The notes under the pieces were generated by a model. The model was not told the origin of the DNA, ran no database searches, and saw only the letters and a list, made by a program, of their open reading frames with translations. 64,000 nt of DNA from the NCBI RefSeq assembly GCF_001437355.1, contig NZ_JQBM01000005.1:1-64000 (forward strand). Direction: 5' to 3'. Both the position numbers and the translations under genes were made by a program. The stretch is from Weissella viridescens (GTDB lineage Bacteria > Bacillota > Bacilli > Lactobacillales > Lactobacillaceae). The stretch's first letter is position 1. Each line of letters opens with the position of its first letter. Positions 26,835-37,406 of the stretch are shown here, piece after piece.

Positions 26835-29177
26835 TTATTTATGTTGACCCTTTTGTGCTGAACCATTTTGACGTGGCTTAGGCGCACGGTGATCTTTAGG
26901 CTTACCAGCCTGTTTGTTCTTGTCACCTTGACGACCACGGCCTTGTTGACCTGGCTTTTTGTGGTTACCACCCTTACCACCAAATGAACCACGGCGATCA
27001 TCGGCGACCTTAATATCCGTAATCGGTGCAGCATCAGGATCCACTAGAATAAAGTCCAAAGCACTTTGTTCTGTATCAACGCGAATCAACTTCACACGAA
27101 CCGGCTGTCCAATTTGGTAGATGTGGTGGAATCGACGACCAATTAGGGCCATATGTGATTCATCATAGGCATAGTAATCATCCGTTAAGTTTGACGTATG
27201 AATCAAACCTTCAACGGTGTTTTCAAGCGACACGAACATCCCAAACTTCAAGACGCCATTGACGACAGCGTCGAATTCTTGACCGACCTTGTCTTCCATG
27301 TATTGTGCCTTCTTCATGGCATCCGTATCACGCTCGGTATCAACGGCACGACGTTCGCGAACAGATGTATCTTCAGCAATCACGGGCAATTGTTCACGAT
27401 ACTTCGTCTGCGCATCAGAGCCAAAGCCAGCCTGCTCATACCACTTAATTAAACGGTGAACTGTCAAATCCGGGTAACGACGAATTGGTGACGTGAAGTG
27501 CGTGTAATAATCCGCGCCAATTCCAAAGTGTCCTAGTGGTTGATCAGAATACTTGGCTTGTTGCATTGAACGCAACATCATTGTTGAAACCATTTGTTCT
27601 TCAGGCTTGCCGACAAAGTATTGGTGAATATTTTGCAAGTCAGCGGGCTTAACATGGTTTGGGTCTGCCTTAACTGGGCAACCTAAAGCTTTCACAAAGT
27701 CAAAGAATTTCTCAACACGTTCACTATCTGGCGCTTCGTGAATACGATACAAGAATGGTACCTTGGCCAAATCATAGTGCATGGCAACCGTTTCATTAGC
27801 AGCCAACATAAATGACTCAATCATGCGTTCAGATGTGCCACGTTCACGAAGTTCAATATCCACCGGCTTTCCTTGTGGATCCACAATCACTTTCGCTTCT
27901 GGCGCATCGAACTCAATTGCCCCACGTTGCTTACGTTTTTCAGCTAAAGCATTGTGCAATTGTTGCATATCTTCAAACATTGGCACTAATTCACGATAGT
28001 TTTCACGAGCTTCTTTATCACCAGCCAAAATATCGTTCACACCAATATAAGTCATGCGGGCATGTGAACGCATCACGGACTTATGCAAACGATGGTTCAC
28101 CAAAGTACCATCTGGCGTAAATTCCATTTCAGCTGACATCGCCAAACGGTCAACACCCTCGTTCAATGATGCAATTCCGTTTGAGATGTTACGGGGCAAC
28201 ATTGGAATCACGCGATCAGTCAAATAAACTGATGTACCGCGCTTATAAGCTTCCTTATCTAGCGGAGAACCTTCAGGAACATAATGTGAAACGTCAGCAA
28301 TATGGACCCCTAGATGGAAATTACCGTTATCCATGCGCCAAACAGTCACGGCATCATCCAAGTCCTTTGACTCGATTGAGTCAATCGTAACAAGTGGTTG
28401 ATCCGTGATATCTTCACGATCTTCACGTTCCTCATCCAAAACGTGATCAGGAATTGCTTCAGCTTGTTCCATCACATCATCAGGGAAGACATGCGGTACG
28501 TCGTGGTTATAGACAATTTGCATGATATCAACGCCGGGGGCATCTTTATAACCAATTTTTTGGACAACCGTTCCAGTCATCTGTTTAGGTGCATCAATTG
28601 TTGTATAGGCATCAATCGTCGCAACAACGACTTCGCCATCAGAAGCAGCCATACCACCTTCTTTAATTAAGAATTCGTATGTTGCAAATTTCTTATCCGT
28701 TAAAGTAATTCGACCAATATAACCAGCATACTCAGATCCTAGTTTAAATTCACCCACCATTCGTTCACGTGAACGGTGCATAATTTCAACAACTTGTCCT
28801 TCTGAGCCACGGTTGCCATCACCTTTGTTCAACAACTTAACGCGGACTTGATCACCTTGTAAAGCTAACATGGTGTTATCCGGGTTAACAAAGATGTCAT
28901 CAGCATTATCGTCATAACGAATAAACCCAAATCCACGTTCATTCGCACGGAATTCACCAATCACACCTTCTTTTTCCGCATTATATTGGAAGGCACCGTC
29001 GTCATTCACTTTAATCTTTTCATCGCGTTCAAGCGCTGCTAATGCTTGAACGACTTTCGTAAAGGCATTATCACCTGGCAAGTGCAAGCCATCGACCAGC
29101 GTTTGGGCGGGAAAGGCTTGCGAAGGGTTCGCCTTTAAAAAACCATATAACTGGTCTTGTAAATTATTTTCTGCCAT
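26835..29177 (-). CDS. rnr: Ribonuclease R
   Basis: Processive 3'-5' exoribonuclease for structured RNA. Order of domains: N-terminal winged helix (1-70), cold-shock domains (75-220), catalytic RNB domain with IDSIESKDLDDAVTVWR near 266-282, an S1 domain (about 640-715), then a 65-residue tail rich in Gly, Lys, Arg, Asn and Gln. Length 780 is normal. The tail probably binds RNA or ribosomes. Confidence 0.96.
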   Translation of the reverse strand: MAENNLQDQLYGFLKANPSQAFPAQTLVDGLHLPGDNAFTKVVQALAALERDEKIKVNDDGAFQYNAEKEGVIGEFRANERGFGFIRYDDNADDIFVNPDNTMLALQGDQVRVKLLNKGDGNRGSEGQVVEIMHRSRERMVGEFKLGSEYAGYIGRITLTDKKFATYEFLIKEGGMAASDGEVVVATIDAYTTIDAPKQMTGTVVQKIGYKDAPGVDIMQIVYNHDVPHVFPDDVMEQAEAIPDHVLDEEREDREDITDQPLVTIDSIESKDLDDAVTVWRMDNGNFHLGVHIADVSHYVPEGSPLDKEAYKRGTSVYLTDRVIPMLPRNISNGIASLNEGVDRLAMSAEMEFTPDGTLVNHRLHKSVMRSHARMTYIGVNDILAGDKEARENYRELVPMFEDMQQLHNALAEKRKQRGAIEFDAPEAKVIVDPQGKPVDIELRERGTSERMIESFMLAANETVAMHYDLAKVPFLYRIHEAPDSERVEKFFDFVKALGCPVKADPNHVKPADLQNIHQYFVGKPEEQMVSTMMLRSMQQAKYSDQPLGHFGIGADYYTHFTSPIRRYPDLTVHRLIKWYEQAGFGSDAQTKYREQLPVIAEDTSVRERRAVDTERDTDAMKKAQYMEDKVGQEFDAVVNGVLKFGMFVSLENTVEGLIHTSNLTDDYYAYDESHMALIGRRFHHIYQIGQPVRVKLIRVDTEQSALDFILVDPDAAPITDIKVADDRRGSFGGKGGNHKKPGQQGRGRQGDKNKQAGKPKDHRAPKPRQNGSAQKGQHK

Positions 29178-29226
29178 TAAAACTCTCTCTTTTCTATGTT
29201 CCGTATTAATTTGTCTCTATTCGAAG

Positions 29227-29263
29227 AAAGACCTCCCGCATAAAAAATCACGAGAGGTCTTTT
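29227..29263 (-). terminator. Terminator-like hairpin between secG and rnr
   Basis: A 9-bp stem AAAGACCTC/GAGGTCTTT with an AT-rich loop lies between secG and rnr, which share orientation. It may reduce rather than abolish read-through. Confidence 0.7.
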
Positions 29264-29273
29264 CATAAATGGT

Positions 29274-29510
29274 CTAATGTGCTGATAGGTAGACAAGCGC
29301 CAAACCTAAGATAAACCAAATTGCACCCAAAATCGCAGTAAGCCGTTGCATCACAGCTTCAAATCCACGTGCCTTTTGCGTTGCAAATAAATCACCTGCG
29401 CCACCAGAAAGTGCTGATAAAGCATCTTGTTGCTTTGATGGTTGCATTAGTACGGCAACAATCAATAAAAAGCCAACAACAATCATTGCAATCAACAAAA
29501 TATTATACAT
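29274..29510 (-). CDS. secG: Preprotein translocase subunit SecG
   Basis: Small SecYEG translocon subunit. Two hydrophobic helices (about residues 3-22 and 52-73) flank a loop with QQDALSALSGGAGDLFATQKARGFE, the SecG hallmark region. The ATG at 29510, 8 nt after GGAGG, gives 78 residues, the usual size; the longer reading starts within the ribosome site. Gene order secG-rnr-smpB is widespread in Firmicutes. Confidence 0.94.
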   Translation of the reverse strand: MYNILLIAMIVVGFLLIVAVLMQPSKQQDALSALSGGAGDLFATQKARGFEAVMQRLTAILGAIWFILGLALVYLSAH

Positions 29511-29611
29511 ACTTGGCGCCTCCATTTTTCTAAATACTCATTAATTTCGATTAAATATACTTACCTAGGATAGCATATATACAGTGATAACTCAACTAAC
29601 CACTCAGACAT

Positions 29612-29644
29612 AAAAAAAAAGTTCAGCATGTCACCATGCTAAAC
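29612..29644 (-). terminator. Terminator after eno
   Basis: Stem AGTTCAGCATG/CATGCTAAACT with one mismatch and a 4-nt loop, followed by a nine-base T run on the minus strand. It lies 24 nt past the eno stop. Confidence 0.9.
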
Positions 29645-29668
29645 TCTTTAATTTAATTAAATTTGAAA

Positions 29669-31021
<1,353 letters not shown>

Positions 31022-31064
31022 TTACGAAAGATTTTAGAACCTAACGAGGTCCTTTACATGTTTA

Positions 31065-31073
31065 ATTGTAACA
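31065..31073 (-). promoter_or_regulatory. eno promoter, extended -10
   Basis: TGTTACAAT on the minus strand fits the extended -10 form TGnTATAAT with one mismatch. It gives a leader of about 55 nt before eno. No clear -35 is visible. Confidence 0.5.
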
Positions 31074-31120
31074 TATATCACGAACTATGAGCACGCTTTT
31101 AACATCGATGTGCGTGAATT

Positions 31121-31897
31121 TTATTTTAACTTCTGAGCTTGATGGGCTAACTTCACTAATTCCGCGAAATTATCAGGGTCCAGAGCTGAATTTCCCACCA
31201 AAACACCATCTATATCGGTCTGGCGCATAATTTCATAAACATTTTCGGGTTTAACCGAACCACCATATAAAATGCGTAGATTTTCAGCAATTTCGGCATT
31301 GAACATATCAGATACGGTTTCACGAATCATGTATAAATCTTTTTGCGCGAGGTCTGCATTCATCGCCATTCCGCTACCAATCGCTTGCGTCGGTTCATAG
31401 GCCAAAACGACTTGCGCCATTTGATCGTTAGTGACCCCTTTCAAGGCTTCAATTACTTGATTAACAATCCAATGCATATGCGCATTTGGCGACACAACCT
31501 GAATTGATTCGTCTAAGGCAATAATCGGACTCAAATGATTTTTTAAAGCCGCTAAAGCCTTTAGGTTGACCATTTCGTCCGTTTCACGGAAATAGTGTCG
31601 GCGTTCAGAATGCCCAATAATCACGTATTGAACCCCTAGACTCGCCACCACTTTAGGACTCGTTTCACCAGTATAAGCGCCTTCTTCTTTCCAGTAGACG
31701 TTTTCAGCACCGATTTCAATATGCGTGCCTTCAGCTGCATCTACCATTGTTTGGAGTAAGACATCTTGGCCTGCTAAAATAGGCTCAACATCTGGATATG
31801 CTTGTACCACAGCAGCTACGTCTTTTATATACGCTCGCGCTTCATCAGGTAATTTATTCATTTTCCAATTAGCCATTACGATTGGTCGGCGTCCCAT
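31121..31897 (-). CDS. tpiA: Triosephosphate isomerase with atypical loop 6
   Basis: Interconverts glyceraldehyde-3-phosphate and dihydroxyacetone phosphate. Lys of ANWKMN, His/Glu of IIGHSERR and the catalytic Glu of LAYEP are all present, and length 258 is normal. The flexible lid, normally AYEPVWAIGTGK, reads AYEPTQAIGSGM, so the lid Trp is replaced by Gln and the closing Lys by Met. In a heterofermenter the main need is DHAP for glycerolipids, so lower flux may be tolerated; that is inference. TIM identity is secure. Confidence 0.94.
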   Translation of the reverse strand: MGRRPIVMANWKMNKLPDEARAYIKDVAAVVQAYPDVEPILAGQDVLLQTMVDAAEGTHIEIGAENVYWKEEGAYTGETSPKVVASLGVQYVIIGHSERRHYFRETDEMVNLKALAALKNHLSPIIALDESIQVVSPNAHMHWIVNQVIEALKGVTNDQMAQVVLAYEPTQAIGSGMAMNADLAQKDLYMIRETVSDMFNAEIAENLRILYGGSVKPENVYEIMRQTDIDGVLVGNSALDPDNFAELVKLAHQAQKLK

Positions 31898-31953
31898 AGC
31901 TTCACCTCTTTTTTATAGTACCCCCATTATACCATTGATTATGTAGATACAAA

Positions 31954-31983
31954 AAAACAGTTAAGTCGCAACTTAACTGTTTT
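31954..31983. terminator. Terminator after ptsI
   Basis: A perfect 13-bp stem AAAACAGTTAAGT/ACTTAACTGTTTT with loop CGCA and T runs in both directions. On the minus strand it lies 5 nt past the ptsI stop and upstream of tpiA. Confidence 0.93.
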
Positions 31984-31988
31984 TTGGT

Positions 31989-33722
31989 TTATTTAATTTC
32001 TGGAACATTGGCCTTAACTAAAGCAACAACATCTTCGCTTGTATCAGCTTCAATGGCTTTTTCAGCTAACGTTTGTAACTTAGAAGCATCTAGTTGACGC
32101 ATCAAAGAACGCGTTGGTAACACTGATGTGGCTGACATTGAAAATTCATCGAGCCCCATCCCCATCAAAATTGGTACAGCAATTGGGTCGCCAGCCATTT
32201 CGCCACACATCGCCGCAACCTTACCATATTTATGAGCAGCTTTAATGACGCTATCCACAAGTCGTAAAATTGATGGATTGTATGGTTGATACAAATAAGA
32301 AACTTTATCATTTCCACGATCAGCTGCCATTGTGTAACCAATGAGATCGTTAGTTCCAATTGAGAAGAAGTCAACTTCCTGAGCAAACTTGTCTGCTAAG
32401 ACCGCCGCTGCTGGAACTTCAACCATAATACCAAGCTTGATATTATCACTAACTGCAACACCCTCAGCAACCAACTTCGCCTTCTCTTCATTGAAGATAT
32501 CACGAGCGGCTCTGAATTCAGGCAACGTCGCAACCATTGGGAACATAATCCACAAATTTCCAAAAGCTGAAGCACGAATTAAAGCTCTGAGTTGCGTCCG
32601 GAAAATATCAGACCGTCCCAATGACAAGCGGATGGCACGATATCCCAAAAACGGATTTTCTTCTTCCGGTAATGGCAAATATGGTAACTTTTTATCCCCA
32701 CCAATATCCATCGTTCGGATAGTCACATTCTCATCAGGTTCCACCCCTTCTAAGACTGACTTATAAGCTTCAAATTGCGCTTCTTCATCTGGTAATTCTT
32801 GTGAGTCCATATAAAGGAACTCAGTTCGATAAAGTCCAATCCCTTCAGCACCGTTTTCTAAGACACCCGTCAAATCTTTTGGTGTTCCAATATTGGCTGC
32901 TAAAGTAAAGTGTTGTCCATCAGCAGATAAAGTCTTTTGATCCTTTAATTTTGCCCACTCAACCTTCTGCTCAGCATAAGCATCCGCTTTGGCTTGATAT
33001 TCAGCTACCGTTTGCTCAGTTGGGTCTTGAATCACAACGCCATCCATACCATCAAGAACTAACGTATCACCTTCATTAATTGAATCAGTCGCTACTTCTG
33101 TTCCGACAACCGCTGGAATCTCAAGCGTTCGCGCCATGATGGCTGCGTGTGCTGTTCGGCCACCAACGTCCGTCACAAAGCCTTTAACATAACGACGATC
33201 AAGTTGCGCAGTATCAGACGGTGTCATATCATGCGCAACAATAATCACTTCTTCGTCAATTAGGGCTGGATTTGGCAAACGCTTGTCCAACAAGTGACTC
33301 AAAATACGCTTTGTTACGTCACGAATATCAGCTGAACGTTCAGCCATATAGGCATTACTGTCAGCCATTCCTTCAAATAATGCAATATACATATCCGCAA
33401 CTTGTTGCAAAGCCGCTTCGGCATTAATTGCGTCTGATTCTATGGCTTGTTCAATGCCCCCAGTAAATTCAGGATCTTCAAGCACCATAATATGTGCTGT
33501 GAAAACCTCGGCCGCTTCATTTCCCATTGATGCTGCTGCTTTATCACGGATTTTCTCTAAATCTGCCTTTGATGCCAAAAAAGCCGCCTCTAAGCGACTT
33601 TTTTCGACTTGAACATCATCGATTGTTCGCTTATCAAAAGACAAATCCGGAGTAATCAGCTTGTAAGCTTTTGCGATAGCAACCCCATTTGAAGCTGCAA
33701 TTCCATTGATTTGTTTTGCCAT
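31989..33722 (-). CDS. ptsI: PTS enzyme I (phosphoenolpyruvate-protein phosphotransferase)
   Basis: Transfers phosphate from phosphoenolpyruvate to HPr. The phosphorylated His is H192 in [11 protein letters not shown] (the consensus GGRTSHSAIMA with two Ser-to-Ala changes). The PEP-binding domain has [13 protein letters not shown], the FSIGTNDL motif and [10 protein letters not shown]. Length 577 is standard. It follows ptsH with an 89-nt gap that has a small hairpin. Confidence 0.96.
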   Translation of the reverse strand: MAKQINGIAASNGVAIAKAYKLITPDLSFDKRTIDDVQVEKSRLEAAFLASKADLEKIRDKAAASMGNEAAEVFTAHIMVLEDPEFTGGIEQAIESDAINAEAALQQVADMYIALFEGMADSNAYMAERSADIRDVTKRILSHLLDKRLPNPALIDEEVIIVAHDMTPSDTAQLDRRYVKGFVTDVGGRTAHAAIMARTLEIPAVVGTEVATDSINEGDTLVLDGMDGVVIQDPTEQTVAEYQAKADAYAEQKVEWAKLKDQKTLSADGQHFTLAANIGTPKDLTGVLENGAEGIGLYRTEFLYMDSQELPDEEAQFEAYKSVLEGVEPDENVTIRTMDIGGDKKLPYLPLPEEENPFLGYRAIRLSLGRSDIFRTQLRALIRASAFGNLWIMFPMVATLPEFRAARDIFNEEKAKLVAEGVAVSDNIKLGIMVEVPAAAVLADKFAQEVDFFSIGTNDLIGYTMAADRGNDKVSYLYQPYNPSILRLVDSVIKAAHKYGKVAAMCGEMAGDPIAVPILMGMGLDEFSMSATSVLPTRSLMRQLDASKLQTLAEKAIEADTSEDVVALVKANVPEIK

Positions 33723-33811
33723 AGCTGTTCGTTCCCCTCGAAGTTCAACTTATTTGTATTAAGTTTTATTGCTAACTCACACTTCCCCAATTGTATTGCC
33801 GGTTCGAAAAA

Positions 33812-34078
33812 TTACTTTGTCAAACCTTCTGATGCCATTGTTTCTGCAATTGCATCGATAGCTGCACTAGCATCATCACCGTCAGCAGTAATGGTAACAT
33901 CGGCACCTTGACCAACACCAAGTGACATCACACCCATGATTGACTTCAAATTAACTTCCTTACCTTGGTATGAAAGTGTAATGTTTGAAGAAAACTTTGA
34001 GGCAGTTTGTACCAACAAAGTTGCTGGACGTGCATGAATACCTGCTTCTGCTACGATCTTAAAGTCGCGTGATTCCAT
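33812..34078 (-). CDS. ptsH: Phosphocarrier protein HPr
   Basis: Carries phosphate on H15 (AGIHARPAT) for sugar transport, and is phosphorylated on S46 (LKSIMGV) by HPr kinase, encoded at 37407, to act as CcpA corepressor. Length 88 is standard. The promoter contains a cre overlapping its -35, indicating CcpA feedback on the PTS operon. Confidence 0.97.
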   Translation of the reverse strand: MESRDFKIVAEAGIHARPATLLVQTASKFSSNITLSYQGKEVNLKSIMGVMSLGVGQGADVTITADGDDASAAIDAIAETMASEGLTK

Positions 34079-34162
34079 GATTAAATCTCCTTATATGTCT
34101 GTCATTTTATCGTGTTTTCACATGGTGGCTAAATGCAACACCATGCCTTTTCTACACTTGTT

Positions 34163-34200
34163 ATTTTATCAGCTTCCATGTAAGTTGGCAAGCGCTTACA
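34163..34200 (-). promoter_or_regulatory. ptsHI promoter with cre overlapping -35
   Basis: -35 TTGCCA (34186-34191), 17-nt spacer, -10 TAAAAT (34163-34168). TGTAAGCGCTTGCC (34187-34200) matches the CcpA consensus except for the final base and covers most of the -35 hexamer, so bound CcpA should block RNA polymerase. The leader to ptsH would be about 78 nt. Confidence 0.75.
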
Positions 34201-34208
34201 TAGAAATC

Positions 34209-34394
34209 CTATTCTTGATTTTCAGGGCGTTTACGATAGGTCACTTGCCCTTTCCGACCAGCTTCACCAACAATCGCACTTTGATATGGATAATTTCGCC
34301 ATACTTCAAAGAATTCTGGAAAATGCTCTGCTTCTAAGATGTACTCAGACAGTTCTCCGGTTCGTAAATCTTCCAAGATTTGATTGTAGTCCAT
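34209..34394 (-). CDS. Hypothetical small protein, 61 residues
   Basis: Not recognised. A soluble acidic N-terminal half (predicted helical) is followed by a basic C-terminal stretch with RKGQVTYRKRPENQ. It starts 3 nt after the trxB stop in the same orientation, with GGAG inside the end of trxB as a ribosome site, so it is likely co-translated with thioredoxin reductase. There are no cysteines, so no obvious redox role. Confidence 0.6.
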   Translation of the reverse strand: MDYNQILEDLRTGELSEYILEAEHFPEFFEVWRNYPYQSAIVGEAGRKGQVTYRKRPENQE

Positions 34395-34397
34395 GGT

Positions 34398-35336
34398 CTA
34401 CTCAACTCCATCTTTCAGCGTTTCGTTATAAGCATAAGCATTTTGTCCTGCAATAGCAGCATCCCCAACCGCCGTTGTAATCTGGCGGAGCTGCTTTTGA
34501 CGAACATCACCAATCGCAAAAATACCTGGTTGGGTCGTTTCCATCTGATCATTCGTCAAAATCCAGCCTTGATCATCCGTGATACCTAGTCCGTCAACTG
34601 AATCAGAAACTGGCAAAAGTCCGATATAGATAAAGGTAGCCGCTGTTGCGAAGTCTTGAACCTCATCAGTAACATTATTTTTAAGGGTCACAGAGGTCAC
34701 TTTTGTACCATCACCATTAATAGATTGCACTTCGGTATTCCAAATAAAATCAATATTATCCGCATCAAACGCACGCTTTTGCAAAATAGGTTGTGCTTTA
34801 AGCGTGTCGCCTCGATGAACGACTGTCACATGATCGACAATTCCAGCTAAATACGTTGCTTCTTCAATAGCTGAGTCACCACCACCAACGACAACAACCT
34901 CTTGTCCCTTAAAGAAAGCCCCATCACAAACGGCACAATATGAAACACCTCGACCGGCATAGTCTAATTCACCAGGCACGCCCAGTTTTTTGTATTCAGA
35001 TCCCGTTGCGACAATAACTGAATTTGCTTGGTAATCATTCATATCTGTGACCACATGCCAGGTATTATCGGCATTGGTTTCAATATGTTTTACGGTTCCG
35101 AACTGATATTCGGCACCAAATTGCGTTGAAGAAGCATACATCTTTTCAGATAAATCAGCTCCCATGATTGAGTTGTATCCAGGATAATTCTCAACCTCAG
35201 CTGTATTATTCATTTGACCACCGTAAATACCACGATCTAACATCACAACCGATAAGTTGGCACGTGAGGCATACGTTGCAGCCGTCATTCCACCAGGACC
35301 GGCCCCAATAATTACTACATCAAATTTTTCAGTCAT
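34398..35336 (-). CDS. trxB: Thioredoxin reductase
   Basis: FAD/NADPH disulfide reductase. N-terminal FAD motif VIIGAGPGGMTAA (residues 8-20), the redox centre CAVCDG (CxxC, with Val where Thr is common), the NADPH motif VVGGGDSA and C-terminal GIFAIGDVR are in order. Length 312 is standard. I prefer the second of two adjacent ATGs, 7 nt after GGAGG. It is upstream of a 61-residue unknown gene. Confidence 0.95.
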   Translation of the reverse strand: MTEKFDVVIIGAGPGGMTAATYASRANLSVVMLDRGIYGGQMNNTAEVENYPGYNSIMGADLSEKMYASSTQFGAEYQFGTVKHIETNADNTWHVVTDMNDYQANSVIVATGSEYKKLGVPGELDYAGRGVSYCAVCDGAFFKGQEVVVVGGGDSAIEEATYLAGIVDHVTVVHRGDTLKAQPILQKRAFDADNIDFIWNTEVQSINGDGTKVTSVTLKNNVTDEVQDFATAATFIYIGLLPVSDSVDGLGITDDQGWILTNDQMETTQPGIFAIGDVRQKQLRQITTAVGDAAIAGQNAYAYNETLKDGVE

Positions 35337-35465
35337 CATGCTTCCTCCTTGTGCTTTTCCTTATGCTATTCTACCCGTTTCTTTACTGAATTACTATGCA
35401 AAATCAGGCGTCTAAAGAAACCATCCCACTTACTTATTGTAAGACAATTGACGTTTTTTGTAAAC

Positions 35466-35487
35466 AAAAAGGCACCCACGGTGCCTT
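35466..35487 (-). terminator. Terminator after galU
   Basis: A short stem AAGGCACC/GGTGCCTT with a 3-nt loop is followed by five T residues on the minus strand, 9 nt past the galU stop. Confidence 0.85.
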
Positions 35488-35495
35488 AATGAAAC

Positions 35496-36371
35496 TTAAT
35501 CTAATGTTTTGGCAAGTTCCTTGATATATGCTTTAAGTGCTTCCCCAGTTTGTGGGTGCTTCAACCCAAATTCAACGTTTGTTGTCAAGAAACCAATCTT
35601 TGACCCAATGTCATAGCGACGACCCTTGAATTCATGTGCGTCGACTTGTTGACGCTTGTTCAAACTGTCGATAGCGTCTGTAAGTTGCACTTCGCCACCT
35701 TTTCCAGGTTTTGTACTTTCAAGTTCCTCGAAAATCTCCGGCGTCAAAAGATAACGACCAATAATCGCCAAATCTGAAGGTGCATCCTCTGGTTGTGGCT
35801 TCTCAACAAAATTTGAGACGCGATACAACCCGTCTGATAATTCTTCTTCAGGATTAATGACCCCATATGATGAAACCTCATCATGTGGTACGTCCATAAC
35901 CGCCAAAGTTGAATCACCGGTTGCTTCATAGCGATCAATCAATTGCTTGGTCAACGGTACTTCATCTTGCATCAAGTCATCACCTAGCATAACCACAAAT
36001 GGTTCATCACCAATGAAGGCCTTACCAGTTAGGACAGCATCTCCAAGTCCACGCGGGTGTGATTGACGAATAAAGTAAAGATTGATATCAGTTGTTTCTT
36101 CAACCAACTTCAACAACTCAGTCTTACCTTTTTCACGTAAATTATTTTCAAGTTCCGGATTTGAGTCAAAATGATCTTCAATTGAACGCTTTGACTTACC
36201 ATCGACAATCAGAATTTCCTCAATTCCTGAAGCCAAAGCCTCTTCGATAATAAATTGAATTGTTGGCTTATCAACAATAGGTAACATTTCTTTAGCTAAC
36301 GCCTTCGTTGCTGGTAAGAATCGAGTTCCTAACCCTGCTGCCGGGATAATCGCTTTTCTAACACGTTTCAT
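35496..36371 (-). CDS. galU: UTP-glucose-1-phosphate uridylyltransferase
   Basis: Makes UDP-glucose for glycolipid, teichoic acid and exopolysaccharide synthesis. The nucleotidyltransferase signature [21 protein letters not shown] starts at residue 11, the metal site region MLGDDLM near 126-132 and the C-terminal [13 protein letters not shown] are present. Length 291 is standard. It lies 6 nt after gpsA. Confidence 0.96.
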   Translation of the reverse strand: MKRVRKAIIPAAGLGTRFLPATKALAKEMLPIVDKPTIQFIIEEALASGIEEILIVDGKSKRSIEDHFDSNPELENNLREKGKTELLKLVEETTDINLYFIRQSHPRGLGDAVLTGKAFIGDEPFVVMLGDDLMQDEVPLTKQLIDRYEATGDSTLAVMDVPHDEVSSYGVINPEEELSDGLYRVSNFVEKPQPEDAPSDLAIIGRYLLTPEIFEELESTKPGKGGEVQLTDAIDSLNKRQQVDAHEFKGRRYDIGSKIGFLTTNVEFGLKHPQTGEALKAYIKELAKTLD

Positions 36372-36377
36372 TGATTT

Positions 36378-37394
36378 TTATTTTCCTTCCTGTTTAACTG
36401 GTCGACTCATCAAATCTTGAATCGCCACTTGAATATCTAGGTCTTCATAAAGGACCTTATAAATTGACTCTGTAATTGGCATTGTAACATGCTTGGCTTG
36501 TGAAAGTTCATATGCCACTTTAGCTGTTGAAATTCCTTCAATGACCATTCCCATATTCTCAACAATTTCAGGTAATGTTTTACCGGTTCCTAATTGTTGA
36601 CCTGCTCTGAAATTACGTGAATGTACCGAGGTCGCTGTGACGAATAAGTCACCAACGCCTGACAAGCCCATAAACGTCAAAGGATTAGCTCCAAAAGCTT
36701 GTCCTAAGCGGGTAATTTCTGCTAAACCACGCGTGAATAATGCTGCCTTGGCATTCGAATCATAACCAAGTCCATCTAAGGCCCCAGCTCCAATGGCAAT
36801 AACATTCTTCAAGGCAGCCCCGACTTCAGCGCCAATCATATCAGAACCAGTGTACACACGAAAATGTGTATTTGTGAATACATCTTGCACTGCTTCCGCT
36901 ACTGCTAAGTTCTCGCTCACAGCCGTCACTAATGTCGGATCATGCTTAACAACCCCTTCGGCATGTGATGGTCCTTCAATTATGGCCACACCACTTCGAT
37001 ATTGTTCTGGTACTTCTTCGGCTAGCATTTCTGAAACGCGCTTAAACGTCACAGGTTCTAATCCCTTAGTTGCACCCACCAAGATGATTTTTTGATCACC
37101 TAGTTCCTTCAAGACATCTGCTAGTTTGGCAGCAACTTCACGCGTTGCTTTGGTCGGAACCACACTAACCACAATTTCGGCACCAGTCACTGCATCAAGC
37201 ATATCCGCAGTTGCAACAACGCCTGGATTAATTGGGTTATCGCCAAGATAATCCGGATTAAGATGATTTGTATTTATGAATTCTGCTTGGGCTGGTTTAT
37301 GCGTCCAAAGGGCTACTGTGTGGCCATTTTCAGCGACAACTGTGGCCAATGCCGTTCCCCATGAACCCGCACCCAAGATAGCTATTTTTGTCAT
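36378..37394 (-). CDS. gpsA: Glycerol-3-phosphate dehydrogenase [NAD(P)+]
   Basis: Reduces dihydroxyacetone phosphate to sn-glycerol-3-phosphate for phospholipid and teichoic acid backbones. NAD(P) motif ILGAGSWGTALA at residues 5-16 and GATKGLEP near 107-114; the catalytic Lys region VAALKNVIAIGAG lies near 190-202. Length 338 is standard. It follows hprK by 12 nt; many lactobacilli have lgt between these two genes, and it is absent here. Confidence 0.96.
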   Translation of the reverse strand: MTKIAILGAGSWGTALATVVAENGHTVALWTHKPAQAEFINTNHLNPDYLGDNPINPGVVATADMLDAVTGAEIVVSVVPTKATREVAAKLADVLKELGDQKIILVGATKGLEPVTFKRVSEMLAEEVPEQYRSGVAIIEGPSHAEGVVKHDPTLVTAVSENLAVAEAVQDVFTNTHFRVYTGSDMIGAEVGAALKNVIAIGAGALDGLGYDSNAKAALFTRGLAEITRLGQAFGANPLTFMGLSGVGDLFVTATSVHSRNFRAGQQLGTGKTLPEIVENMGMVIEGISTAKVAYELSQAKHVTMPITESIYKVLYEDLDIQVAIQDLMSRPVKQEGK

Positions 37395-37406
37395 GCTCTT
37401 TCGCCC

